Shown piece by piece: positions 52,871-64,000 of a stretch of DNA of 64,000 nt. A model generated the notes under the pieces. That model saw nothing but the letters and a program-made list of their open reading frames with translations. It was not told the DNA's origin and made no database searches. The translations under genes were made by a program, and so were the position numbers. Numbering within the stretch: the stretch's first letter is position 1; each line of letters starts with the position of its first letter. Source of the stretch: Aspergillus flavus (taxonomy: Eukaryota > Ascomycota > Eurotiomycetes > Eurotiales > Aspergillaceae); NCBI RefSeq assembly GCF_009017415.1, contig NC_092405.1, positions 124,001 to 188,000 of the forward strand. Direction: 5' to 3'.

Positions 52871-54944
52871 TTACTGGAACTTGCGACCTTCGACTATGGC
52901 AACAGGGCCATCGTAAACCTTCCGTGCATGTACCCAGTACATCACCGTCGATATCCCCATCAACCCGAAAAACATCACAGACGACCAGTTGAAGTTCTCG
53001 GCGGTAACATCATGTGAGTTAGGCCAGAAGCTCCAGAAGAAGGACCACAGGGAGTACACCAAGGCTAGGATGTTTATCGGCATTCCAAATCGCCCTAGGG
53101 ACCAACGACAAGGCGGCGGTGGTGGGTCCATACAAATACGTCGCACGATGATACAACCGATGGAAATCACGTACGTGGCCATGAGAGCCGTGGTACAGAG
53201 CGACATGAGGGCGTTAAATGCAACGGTGGAGCCAATGATAATGAGAGATATTGCTATCGAAAAAAAGCACGTAAAGATGATCGCGTTGACGGGAATGTGC
53301 AGGGTGGGATGGATCTACTCAAAGCATTAGCGATTTCTCCAGGGTGAAGTAACTCAGTCATGCACGTACGGTCGCAAGCCATGCAGAAAATGGCAGACCG
53401 TTATCTCGGGCAAAAGCGAATGTTTGGCGTGATGCCGATGCGAGACAACTAATCGTGATGGTGATGATCAAGATGAGAATAACCACGACAAGGATAGTTG
53501 CACCGGCCTGATTCTCTACGGCTTCCTTGAAAACGTAGATGAAGGGCAGACCAGTGGGAGAGTCAATGGCATCTTGAACGTCGGGCATACTGAAGAGATA
53601 TGCCAGGACCATCCCAAAGGCAAATGGGATATTCACCAGAAATGCGCTGACCATTGATTTAGGAACGATTACGCCAGCATCTTCAATTTCCTCGGCTAAC
53701 AGAGAGTTAGTACTTCTTGCTAGGTGTTAGATTCGACTTACACATATGCGCAACCGAGTCTGAACCTGTTGTGTGAGATGATCAGCAAGCATACCAATGA
53801 CAGTGGACAGTCTATTACAGTCTCACCTAAGACGATAAACATGCTAGATACCTGCCCTACCATCACTGTCCATGATATGGATGGCCATCCGGCTCCGTAG
53901 TCTACGAAGCCGGTGAAAACGTCTCGCGCGCTTGCCTTGGGAGAGAGAACAAGTAATGTAATCACAACTGGAGCGAAGGCAAAGAAGTGGCAAGTAACAA
54001 AAATGCCTTCTGCGAGTGGTAGGCGTTTTGCTCCAAAGATGTTAAAGAGGGTCATGCAAATCACTGCTGCAATAACAAGCAGAGTCCCGTGCCAGCGAAG
54101 CGGTACGTAGCTATCGTTGTTTAAAACTATCAGTCCCTGTACTATTGTTCCAGCTAAATAAGAGTCTGTTGTGACGATACTCTGCCAGGATATGGTAGCT
54201 AACCACCCTATCGTTTGTACATCAATCAGTATGAGCTATCACACACGGGGAACTTCCGAGTCGTATTCATACCTGACGTATAGCTAAGGTACTTTTGGTA
54301 CTTCCTTGGGGCGAATTCAGACACCCACTGATGAGAAAACTTAGCTCCACCATTTCAAACGTTAGTCTTTAATTTATCGGGTATACAAGGCTTACATGGT
54401 ACTGACCACCCGCCGTGGGTGCCCTGTGCGATTGCTCAGCTTTCGAAAATTGCATCAATCGGATAATGTTCCTGGGTACTTACATCGATGACATCTCTGC
54501 CAGAGAAAGAACGATAAATGTTTGCCCGACATATGCCCAGACCAAGGACCAGAATAAACCTGGTCGTCCCCCTGCCTTTAGGCCTTGAGTATTTGTTCTC
54601 CAACCCAGTCAGCGAATTGTTTACCATGCATAGGTGGACTCGTACGTTAACAAAATTTCCCACGTTCCCATAACACAAGTGGTAAACCCGATGGTACTAA
54701 TAAGGCGAAAGTTCCTCTGTCATCTGTCAATACTATAGCTGTTATGAGGGGCTAGCTGTATGCGAACCCTCAATTCTTGCTTTTTACCCATGCGGTGCAT
54801 GTCCCTTTGGTCTTGCACCGTGAACCCTTTTTTGACCTCGTCCGATACGTCGGGTTCGAAACATGCTCCGCTTTCGACCTCCGTCAGGACATGCGCAGTA
54901 CGACCCGAACCGATATTCTTCAATTCCACTTGTCCGGTGGCCAT
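52871..54944 (-). CDS. amino-acid/GABA-type permease (APC superfamily)
   Basis: Twelve-helix importer of amino acids, GABA or choline-like solutes. Nine exons: 54944-54768, 54716-54646, 54597-54484, 54423-54396, 54327-54273, 54207-53827, 53765-53742, 53695-53370, 53314-52871; total 539 residues. Two micro-exons (28 and 24 nt) are required to restore the frame: the first codes APTAGGQYH, a hallmark of this permease group, the second SDSVAHM, followed by EEIEDAGVIVPKSM, also a hallmark. Other marks: ISTIGFTTCVMGTWE at helix 1, GLFWSLVWAYVGQTF, SCLASASRQTFAFARDNGLPFS. The C-terminal tail is short. All joins keep frame. Substrate within the group cannot be fixed. Confidence 0.88.
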
Positions 54945-55874
54945 TGCCGGTATATTTTCTGGTATCTAAGGAAATAGGCGGTTTGTGAGATAGAAATGAG
55001 AGATGAGGATTTGGAGCGTAGACATTTAGCCCCTGAAGAGAATGTCACTCGGCGGTGAAAAGGGAATACCTCGGTGGATGTAGAGAGAGGGGATAGTGTA
55101 ACCTTTAATATATCAAACATGAGGTTGTACAAAGGGTATGATGGAGATGTATCAATTAGGGTATATTATGCCACCTGACCAATGAATAGCGTCGAGTAGA
55201 CATACTAACAGCAAATGGCCCGCTCCACGTTGCAATCTGCCTTCAAGGACTGTGGACAAAGCAAGGCCTGGCCAAGGCAGGCTTATAGGCTAAATAACGC
55301 TCTTGGCGCAGAGACTAACGGGGCGTAAGACTCAATCATTTGACAGTATTCTTGCTTGCCTATGAGGCTGGCAACTGAAAATTCTGACCCCGTAGTGCTC
55401 TAGAATATGGAAAGCACTCGATAATTCCATGCGCACCTACACAAGGATAACCAACGCATACAGTTCGACTACACGTTGATATGAGTCGAGAGCGGTGGCG
55501 AAATGGGAACCCGACACTGCGACTGGGGTCGCACAATTCTACGCCACCAGTATCCCGCTGCGACGATGTACCCCCTTGCACGGTGGTCTGGATACGTCTC
55601 CATCAATGACAGGTTCTCGTTCACATCAGTGGAAGAAATCGTCCGACGCGCTGTGTTACTACTGGTGGCTCACAAGTTCCATGACTATCGGCACCACAAA
55701 AGACTCTATACTTTCGCTTATCATTTATATCTGGGCTAGAAGGTGCTTAGGATCCCCTGACCTTCATATCCTTGTTGGCCGGCAAAGGCCTTCTCGTTAA
55801 ACATTCTCATATATCTGGATAATAAGCCGGCTCATTGCGAGGCTTGCTCGTCAAGTTCTCTCATTCTGAGTGGG
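54945..55874. promoter_or_regulatory. divergent promoter region, 0.93 kb
   Basis: Between the permease and the rhodopsin-like gene. Small plus-strand frames at 55495-55800 have no recognisable content. No clear regulatory motif seen. Confidence 0.4.
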
Positions 55875-57376
55875 ATGCCTTCCCTTAACGATGAAGACCA
55901 GTCTTCTATAACAGTTAGACCAGATGACCATGTTGCACTTATTGTTATTGTAGCCCTAGTCGGTCTGGTCTGGTCGCTATTCATGTTGGGCATTAGGATA
56001 TACTTGCGGTTACGTCTGACACCCCCATTCGGTGTCGATGATGCAGTTGCAATTTTCGGAACGGTAATACTGATTCACCTCTTACAACCACTATCAGATA
56101 GAGGCTAACCGTTAGATTCCATTTCGGAAGATCATTGGGTTAGTGCAGACATCTGTTACGCTTCATGCGGCGTTCCAGGGAGTTGGCAAACGGGAAGACT
56201 CGCTCGCCCCCGCGCACGTTGAGAACGGGTTAAAGGTTGGCCATCCACTTTATTTTGAGACATCATCTAGTAGCAGGTAGTGCTGGCTTACCATAATGCT
56301 GACTATATTGTGCCCGAGTAGAGTATCTACGTAGCGTGGGTTTTATACCCCATCGCAGTGTGCTCCTCCAAGGTTTCCTTGGCGCTACTCATAGCACGCC
56401 TCACGATAGTGAAGTTTGAATTACGAGCAAGTTATGTGCTTGCCGGGGTAGGCATCTTCTGGGGAGTCGTCTCTGTCATTGTGGCGGCGTGTCAATGTAA
56501 AATGCCCAAGCCTTGGGATCTTGGAGCACACCATTGTGATAGCATGGTATATTCCGCACTCTATTTCCTCCTTCTAAGAATAGTATACATCATTCTAACC
56601 TGGCTTATGCCTCTCAAGTTCGTCCGATGGGCAGTGATCGAAACGGGGAATATGATCATCGAACTCCTCATCCCAGGTCTGATTCTCAAAGTGATTTGGA
56701 ACTTGCAAGCACGATTAAAGGCAAAATTCACCGTCTTGATGGCATTCTCCCTGCAACTTCTGTACGTGACCTGAGCCCTCTTCATGACATTATGTTTTCT
56801 GACTGATGGCCATCCTGTCGTCCTTTCTTTCGCAGGGTTGCAATTCCCACCATATTTCGCTTGATTCTCCTCCGACAAACCACCGTCGATGAGCTGCGTA
56901 ACGATCGAACATTCACAATCACAGATACAGTAATGGTCACGGAAATCACAATGCACTTTTCATTAATGGCAGCTACGTTTCCGTGCCTACGCAAGTTCCT
57001 GCAGGCGTTTGATTCGAACATGGGCGCAACCACCCATATGACTACTGACCCAGATGACCCGAAGAATACTGGATCAAACGGAAGCTATGGACTGAGGTCC
57101 TTGCAACGGCCATCTCGTGCAAAAGGGAGCAGTTTTGAGAAGTGGCCTCGGAATAGTAATCGGTACAATCGCAAATATCAACCCCATACTGTTACGACGG
57201 TTTCGGCTGGTGCGAGTGATCCGAGGGGCTCTCCGGAAGGGGGTGGAAGACTACAAAGGCAACGCACGAGGAATAATGATATGGAGAGTGGAAGTGTAGA
57301 GAGTGATGATAGTCAACTTGCTATCATTAGGCGGACCCAGCATTGGGAAGTTACGGTGGAGTCGAGAGGAAACTGA
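55875..57376 (+). CDS. fungal rhodopsin-like (SAT4/PTH11-type) membrane protein
   Basis: Four exons (55875-56063, 56116-56235, 56322-56761, 56836-57376), 429 residues. Seven predicted helices beginning ALIVIVALVGLVWSLFMLG, with the family's RLRLTPPFGVDDAVAIFGT after helix 1 (usually FGxDDW), and CSSKVSLALLIARLT in helix 3. The extracellular DLGAHHC and the preceding CQCKMPKPWDLG carry the Cys pattern that is typical of the family's loop. The last 120 residues are a Ser/Arg-rich cytosolic tail. PTH11-type members act as receptors for host or nutrient cues; most others are uncharacterised. The second intron (86 nt) is the least sure. It converges with the sugar transporter. Confidence 0.82.
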
Positions 57377-57550
57377 TATTGAAGAAACAGTCTGGCTTAT
57401 TATGGTCCTTTCTGTGTTACGACCTGCAATGTTTGAAACGTTTCGTTATAGAATCTTGGCTTGGATAGCTAGTCAATACACATCTTTATTCATATATTGC
57501 AATCATGTACATGATTCCCGTCGGGTAAGGTATACGTCTGTGGACAATGT

Positions 57551-59377
57551 TTAGTGCCCAAACGAGGTGACCGTGGCAGCCCTAGCCTCATCTTTATGTT
57601 CCTTTTGCCATTTCTTGGAATAGCGCACTCCAAAGCCATCACTAAACACTTCACGAATGGCCTCCAAAGGCATGCCCTTGCATTCAGGGAAAAAGAACAC
57701 CACAAATACCCAGCCAGTGAAGCAGATGCCGGTGTAGAACCCAAATGCACCGCTCGGTGTGATACCCTTCATCATGGACAGGAAGGTAGAGGAGATGATA
57801 ATGTTGGTGCTCCAGCAAGTAACCGTGTTCTGTTCCACTGTTAGTCATATCGAATATTACTTCCTATTTGGACAGGGGGCAAGAAGGAGAGGAAATAATT
57901 TGGGAAAGGGGAAAGGATGAACATACCATCATCGTTCCTACAGCTCGGACCTCAAGTGGAATCAACTCAGTTCCAATCCACGCAATGGTCGCAACACCAG
58001 ACGAATAGCAGGCTACATAGCAAATGATAGTGACCAGGACGACAATTCCCGGCCAGCCAACATTATTGGTTTCCACTTCCAATGTTTGCAGATTGACGGG
58101 GATATAGTGAAACGCGACCGCGGTGATGAGCATACAGATGCCCATGCCAAGCACTGTAGTGGTCAGGATAATCCGTCGTCCAAATCGATCCACAACCAAG
58201 AGGTTGACGACCGAGAAGACAAAGTTAGTCCCTGACACGGTAATACCGACAGCCGTAGGGTTGTTGAAACCAACGATAGCGAAAAGCTTCGCAGCGTAGT
58301 ACATCAATGTGTTGAACCCACCCAGTTGACTGATAGCCATGACCACGCATGCAGTCAGGACGGCACGACCGGTTGATGGGGTGGTGAACACACGTCTGAT
58401 CGTGGCCCAGATTGAGTCTTCGGACATCGCATGCGTTGCCTCCTGAAGGGACAATTCAATCGACCGGATCTTAGCCTCGCGCTGTTCGGTGGTAGATCCC
58501 GGGTAGATGCGTTGCAGAACAGCATCTGCACTTGCATTATCACCGTGCGAGACCAGCTGACGAGGCGACTCCGGGCATAGTAAGAGGAGCGCAGCAAGTG
58601 CAACGGCTGGTGCAGCTCCAATTCCGACAGTTGCTCGCCATGCTTCTCCCTTCACTTGCGCAAAACCGGCCCCGATCGCACTCGCCAGGAGCTGACCAAA
58701 GGTAACGCTCATGTTGTTGAATGCCACCATGCGACCACGATATTTGGCAGGTGCTATTTCACCGACTATAGATAGATTAGTATGTCGGCCGGTGTATTCG
58801 AACAGCGAGAATGAACATACTATACAGAGGTACAACCATGGCAGCACTGCCGACACCAAGGCCCACAACGAACCGACCGACTGCAAACTGAGGTACGGAA
58901 TAAGAACATGTCTGCAGCACTGTTCCTAGTACGAAAAGAATACAGGCCCCCCAGATGGGCCAACGGCGACCAAAGCGATCCGCGGTCAGACCAGCTCCTA
59001 CTGCGCCGATCAAAGCACCACCGCTCGTTAATGAAGTGACGAGTTCTTCCTCACTGGAGCTCAAAGTATGACCGAGGGACGTTCCAATCGTCACGAGTAC
59101 CGAGGAGATATAGCCGGTGTCGTACCCTACGAAGGAAATTGTTAGTTGGGGCTTCCTGACTATATTCGAAAAACATACCGAATAAAAGACCACCGATTGA
59201 GACCGTTATTGAGATCAACCACGCAGCTTTGGATGCCGCCGTGTCTTCAATGCCACTGAGTTCGGAGGCGTCCTGGAGATGCCCCTTTTCGGCATCTATA
59301 GTGTCAACATGTTCTACTTGCTCTGCTTTTTCTTTTTCGTACGAGTCGTCCTCGCCACCGTACTTATTCAGTGACAT
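57551..59377 (-). CDS. MFS sugar/polyol transporter
   Basis: Four exons (59377-59179, 59126-58821, 58765-57927, 57829-57551), 540 residues. Sugar-porter family marks: SIGGLLFGYDTGYISSVLV (helix 1), ADRFGRR in loop 2-3, PESPRQLVSHG after helix 6, GGFNTLMYYAAKLFAIVGF in helix 7, VDRFGRRIIL in loop 8-9 and FFPECKGMPLEAI, the PETKG-like motif, near the end. The sequence is closest in style to fungal inositol/hexose importers, but the substrate is uncertain. The last intron acceptor was placed at 57830 so that NTVTCWSTNIIISSTFL reads in frame; a nearer AG would shift frame. Plasma membrane is expected. Promoter lies in 59378-60454. Confidence 0.88.
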
Positions 59378-60454
59378 GATGCAGAGCTTGGTATAGTTTG
59401 GTCCGGAAATTGCCCAATATGAATGGTTTCACTAAAGAAGAGTAGTTGATCGATCGAAGTGGGTAGTGGAGAGACTCAGAGATGGCGGTCCCATGTCAGA
59501 AATGCCAGATGGAGTCCGGGGGATGCATGAAGCCTTTTAATTCTTTGGTTGATAGGCATCTAGCCCCAGAACTAGTTGCGCTCCATTCTTCCCCACTGCC
59601 CCAGACCCATTTTTCCTTTCCCCGTGGGGTACATATCGAAAACCAATCATGGCCCTCCAGTAAATCAAGGTAGGGGACCCAAGGCAGCCAAGAATAACCC
59701 CATAGACTGTGGCACTGCGCGAGAATCAATAGCCGATGCAAGAGATAACCGACGAAACTGGGGAACATCGTTTAGCCACGCGGAATAAGTTACCCTCCTC
59801 GTGTCGCCCCGAAGTTAATTGGCCTCCAAGACTCCGTCCAAGAGGCAACGATACCCCAGAATGACCTCTTTCTCCGCATTGATGGGCGTTTGGGTTAACT
59901 TTAAATCCCTGGTAGCCCCACTCAGGCCCTTGAGGGAATTCTTTCCAGCGGGATTTATTCCCTATTTCACTGAATCTTCTCGAGTTAAATCCTGTGGAAA
60001 GGCAGTCTACGCCAAGCCTTTTTCGCCTGGGTTATAACGTTGCAAGTTTCCCCGACCATATCTCAGGGAGCCAGGGTTGCCGACCCTCTTCGGCACGTTC
60101 CAGACAAGCCAAGACGGCTTTCCCCCCACGTTTTGTCCGCTTGCGGGCAGTGAGGCACGGAGAAGATACTATGGGGGATTTATACAGGACAGCATGACAT
60201 CATTCAGCTATCTCTTCTACACAAAATTGACGTATCTCTCTCAGAAGTGGGTATAGAGTGGATCTTGCCGGGTAGAAGTGGGTATGTGAGTAGAAATCCA
60301 ATCAGTATTCCCTCAAGAAGAACCCTGTCTCATTGTCTTTGGGTACACCGGATACTAGGAGGGAATTTGGTCATTCCAACCCTCAGATCCTTCCACATAG
60401 AACTCAACTCCTCTGCCCAACTCCTACACACCTTGGCAATAGCTCACCGGCAAA
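59378..60454. other. intergenic, 1.08 kb
   Basis: Promoter of the sugar transporter and 3' flank of the P450. No other gene seen. Confidence 0.45.
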
Positions 60455-62373
60455 TCAGATTTTCAGCTGAAGTTCCTCCGCGTGGCTTTTTTCCCATGGG
60501 TAGCTCTTCTCAACTGCCCGAATAAGTTTCTCGTGTTCGGGGCTACGGACGCGAATGCTCAACTCGAATGGAGCCGGATGACTGATAATGCCCGTCGTAA
60601 ACTCGGGAGTGACGGGGACCTCTTTTCCATTTTTGACCAGATGGGTAATGTCGAACACTGCCAGGGAGCGGGCAATGGCAAGGTAAAGATTGGCAGCAGC
60701 CAGGTGCTGACCGGGACAAATTCGACGCCCAAATCCAAATGAGAGTAAATGCGGATCATACTCTGGTGTTCGCCCATTGACACCCAGGAAGCGCTCCGGC
60801 TTGAATTCGATCGCATCGTGGTATAGCTCTGGATCATGAGCAATCGCCCTGTATACAGGAGATGTCAACGGACAGCACTGGAGAGATGCAAAGATGGCTA
60901 ACGCACCAGATGTTCGATACCAGGATCGAGCCCTTAGGGATGAAGTAGCCATTGTAAGTGTCGTCCTCGCTTGCTGCATGTGTGACTCCTAATGGAGTTA
61001 CAGGATGCCATCGGAGCACCTCCTTTACCACAGCATTTATATATGGCAGGTTTTCACGGTCAGACATGTCGGGTAGGCGACTGGTTCCCACCACGCGGTC
61101 AATTTCCTCCTGGGCCCTCTTCTGCACATTTGAGTTCAACACCATAGCCTGGAAAAAACATGCCAATGAAGAGACACTCTGGGGGAAATGGTTAGCTCCG
61201 GAAACATATGAACTGTTTAGCCAGGGGATTTACTGTTTCAGCTCCTCCGCCGTACAGCGACTGGGCAGACCACTTCGCCACGATCTCCTCCTCTGACCCT
61301 GGTTCTACATTGCCTTGCTCCAGAAGACTTGACACGTACGACGGTACATGATTCTGCTTCTTGATCTGTCGTTGGACAAACGTGTAAGGCACGTCCCTCA
61401 TTGCTGTTACTCTTTTCTTGTAAGCCTTTGCCGTCTCTTGCCAACCGTTACCTGGAAACCAGCTGGGTAGGTATTTCACTGTAGCTTATCAGCATACATC
61501 TTGGCATATAGTCTAGGCCTCATACACATCGGAATGAAGTTCACCAGCCAAGCCCCAGGAAGAACCAGTTGCGAAAAGTCCTCCATCGCTTTGTCGACCA
61601 AGTCAACCAGAGGGTCCCGCGCGTGTGGTTCTGTGACATAACCGTATCCGACTCTCAAGATAATGGACCCAGCTTCCCTAGACGTATGCATGATTCTTTA
61701 GTGGTCGGTTCATAGTCTGAAACTTGGACAACTGACTTCCTGATGTGCTGGACGAGGTCCTCCGGGTTTTCGAGTATACGGAAGAGTAGACGGTGTGTTT
61801 CCATATCGATGATATCGTGGTATTTTAAAATCGAAGCGGGAGTGCCCATCTCCTGATGCAACGCTTTCCGATATGCGCGGAAGCGACTGTTGTACGGGAT
61901 CAACCCCAGTGTATCATCCCAATCTGTTCTACCAAGCCAATCAGTCATATTTCCCTTTCGATTCCATAATGCTTTGGCTTCTGTACATTTCTGCGATAGG
62001 CAGCTGAGGCCTAGAAGAGTGCAATCCGGAGCGCTTCTCCATGAGATCTATTACCGTTTGACGGTCGTTCAGGATGACGATTGTTTGTCCGAAGATCGTT
62101 ACCGAGCTGATCGGGCCTAGTCATGATCCTGTGGTTAGTACCTTGGGTCATTATATTTCCGACTTTGAGCATCGCATTACCATAGAGCTCTTTATGCTTG
62201 AGCCAATGCAGCCAGTCAGGTGTGCCCGGTGACGGCAGATCCAAAAGGTTGCCAATAACAGGTTTTGATGTAGGCCCCGGTGGGAGCCTCTTCAGAGTCT
62301 TCCTTTCTCCTAGAGTCCATCGGATAATATAAAGACCAGTGAGGCCCAAGAGGAGGCTGACTACAAGCATCAT
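60455..62373 (-). CDS. cytochrome P450 monooxygenase
   Basis: Haem-thiolate monooxygenase, ER-anchored. The ATG at 62373 (or 62370) starts a membrane anchor MLVVSLLLGLTGLYII followed by the proline hinge RLPPGPTSKPVIGN. Exons continue through QTIVILNDRQTVIDLMEKR, an RFRAYRKALH C-helix, the I-helix end YGGGAETV (usually AGxxT), KEVLRWHPVTPLG with the ExxR pair, and the haem loop FGFGRRICPG with the Cys ligand. About seven exons; every key motif is present, so it is probably active. Exact ends of exon 2 (near 61995) and the exon around 61500 are less sure. Style resembles the CYP families with GGGAETV that often oxidise secondary metabolites, but no synthase is near. Substrate unknown. Confidence 0.87.
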
Positions 62374-63442
62374 GGTGACCACAGTCCGCTATGGCAAACG
62401 CGACTGCCATGGTCCGGCTCAGGTCTCCAGTCCATTCTTATGGGATTCCCTCAAGCTCGAACCTAGTCAGAAATATCCCTTCATTCAGCTGAACAGGTGG
62501 TGGAGACGTATGACCAGGGTGGGTTACATCGCGTCAGTGATATTCCTCTTTCGTGCAACTGTGGTTGGCTCGATCCTGCACTTAGTGGAGCCGATGGTCT
62601 GCCAGATATGAAGAATGCGCATATGCTGGAAGGGTCAGGGTATCGTTTCGCTTATCTACCGCGGTTTTACGCCACATCGTGTATAAGTTTCTCTATGATT
62701 ATTGTTTTTAATTGACTCTTAAGCTTCCTCCCTTGTTTTACCGGTTCTGGTCGTTCAAACCATGGCCGATCCGTTATGTCAAGTCGGACCGCGAACCCAC
62801 GCCCGTGCTAAGGTAAGTCGAAATGCAGATGCTAGGACCTCCTGACCCGCGTTCGTACCTCGGCGATCTTTCTGCAAAAGAAATACACAGTCTGTGGACT
62901 TCCCTTCATCTGTGACACATCTTCAGAAACTTTCGTACCAGCCCAGTGTAGCACCTGTTCCTGTGCTGTAATTGATACGGTTTGGCAAGCCGGTGTTATT
63001 TGGACTTGATCTTCTGATACAGCCTAACCTTTTATCAGTGGGGCAAACAACCTGAGACCTGGTATGTATCGTAATATTCTCATTCTATGTGGTATGTATG
63101 TCTCGTACGAAAAGCCCGGCCCTGTTGTAAGGGTTTCCAAGGTTCCCACATCGGCCTCCCCCGTAGACGGGCCCACGGGAATCAAGATCCTCCAAGCCGC
63201 TGAGATCAGAGGCTACGATTTGCTATCCACTAGCCATTGGAGTTCCCATGGACTTTCCAGAGAATGAAGAAGACCGTAGAACAATACCTTGCATTTTGGA
63301 ACACAAGGTCATACTTTTGTGAAAAGCCGACACATTTGTTTCTTCGCAATCGCCGCAGACGTAATCTTGGTTTTTTGTCCTACTTACAGAGCGAAGACTG
63401 GGGTTGTTGTACAAGGGCGGCCTCTGTCTTGATTTCTAGCGG

Positions 63443-63474
<32 letters not shown>

Positions 63475-64000
63475 CTGTTTCATTATTTCTGCAGAAGGAG
63501 AAACGATAACCAATAACATTTCCAATCTGCAAACGCCAGCGACGATGAACCTCCACCTTGTAGAAAGTTTACCAATAAGACACTTCCTATTTTCTTCGAC
63601 CGGGCTTCCCCGAGAGTGCATATCTTAGTGGCACATTGCTGCGAGGGGGGATCCACCGTCTACCGTCGCCCGTATGAAGTCGCAGGTGTGTACTCACTAT
63701 TGCCACGTATCCGTTGCACTAGGCCACAAACGGATTAGTTCGGGAACGGCCCGAGGTTCAACCTTGATTGGAACCTTCAGCCAGTCTCCAGTCTGGATAC
63801 AAGTCCAACCTTAGGCTCGATATGAGTAAGTGGCTTTCTACATTGCTTATATAAAGCGATTAATTATATTGAATTATCTATACAGCACATTGGGGGGTGG
63901 TATAAATAGATGATATTAGATATAGAGCTATAGTTACTATATATTAGCATCTTGGGTATATCCCTACGCATATATATATATCTCCTTGATCCCTGTTAGA
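62374..64000. other. intergenic to right edge, 1.6 kb
   Basis: P450 promoter and unassigned sequence. A T30 tract at 63445-63474 and AT-rich sequence after 63850. No supported gene. Confidence 0.45.
63445..63474. repeat. poly(T) tract
   Basis: Thirty consecutive T on the plus strand; might be a retroposed poly(A) end read in reverse, but no adjacent element is recognised. Confidence 0.9.

Noticed and set aside
1..64000. tRNA, rRNA, riboswitch or secondary-metabolite synthase genes
   Set aside because: None recognised on either strand by reading; small RNAs could be missed without a structure search.

Overview
The window reads as genomic DNA of a filamentous ascomycete, most likely an Aspergillus-like Eurotiomycete. 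Genes lie on both strands without operons. Most are split by introns of 48-97 nt with GTAAGT/GTATGT donors, CTAAC/CTGAC branch sites and TAG/CAG acceptors. The gene content is typical of an accessory or subtelomere-like region: secreted and intracellular glycosidases, Zn2Cys6 regulators, MFS/APC/POT transporters, a P450, ankyrin and 2EXR proteins, and a group-C GH18 chitinase. All splice models below were derived by hand from consensus sites and reading frame; no transcript data were used.

Layout. 1-4 kb: 5' part of a chitin-binding GH18 chitinase running off the left edge, which abuts the 3' part of an unrelated plus-strand ORF at about 0.79 kb (apparent rearrangement junction); then a 2EXR protein and a nitronate monooxygenase. 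6.4-10.3 kb: GH79 and GH5 glycosidases. 11.4-12.3 kb: an Ap4A phosphorylase-like gene broken by two in-frame stops. 13-17.4 kb: a POT peptide transporter followed by a Zn2Cys6 regulator. 18.5-21 kb: a small membrane protein divergent from a Pro/Tyr-rich, glycine-zipper, cyanovirin-N-homology protein. 23.1-25.2 kb: an MFS transporter. 25.4-28.45 kb: a tandem array of diverged copies of a small single-membrane-segment microprotein gene. 29.3-30.0 kb: a Cys-rich coiled protein. 30-34.2 kb: gene-poor. 34.2-36.9 kb: a 906-residue ankyrin protein. 38-44 kb: GNAT acetyltransferase, Zn2Cys6 regulator and an intracellular-type GH78 alpha-L-rhamnosidase. 44.8-46.2 kb: an unrecognised spliced gene. 47-50.5 kb: FAD oxidoreductase convergent with a Zn2Cys6 regulator. 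51-52.3 kb: DUF2306-like membrane protein. 52.9-54.9 kb: amino-acid/GABA-type permease. 55.9-57.4 kb: rhodopsin-like fungal membrane protein. 57.6-59.4 kb: sugar/polyol transporter. 60.5-62.4 kb: cytochrome P450.

How the genes could work together is inference: several glycosidases (GH18, GH79, GH5, GH78) sit with sugar, peptide and amino-acid importers and four pathway-type regulators or regulator-like genes, which fits saprotrophic polymer use. The GH78 gene with its neighbouring regulator is the most coherent pair. I see no polyketide synthase, NRPS or terpene synthase, so no classic secondary-metabolite cluster.

The most unusual object is the 25.4-28.45 kb array: at least seven diverged minus-strand copies of a Gly-Trp-His-led membrane segment, several followed by a similarly placed intron, with two copies carrying the same Trp-to-stop change and with low-complexity tails that differ completely between copies.
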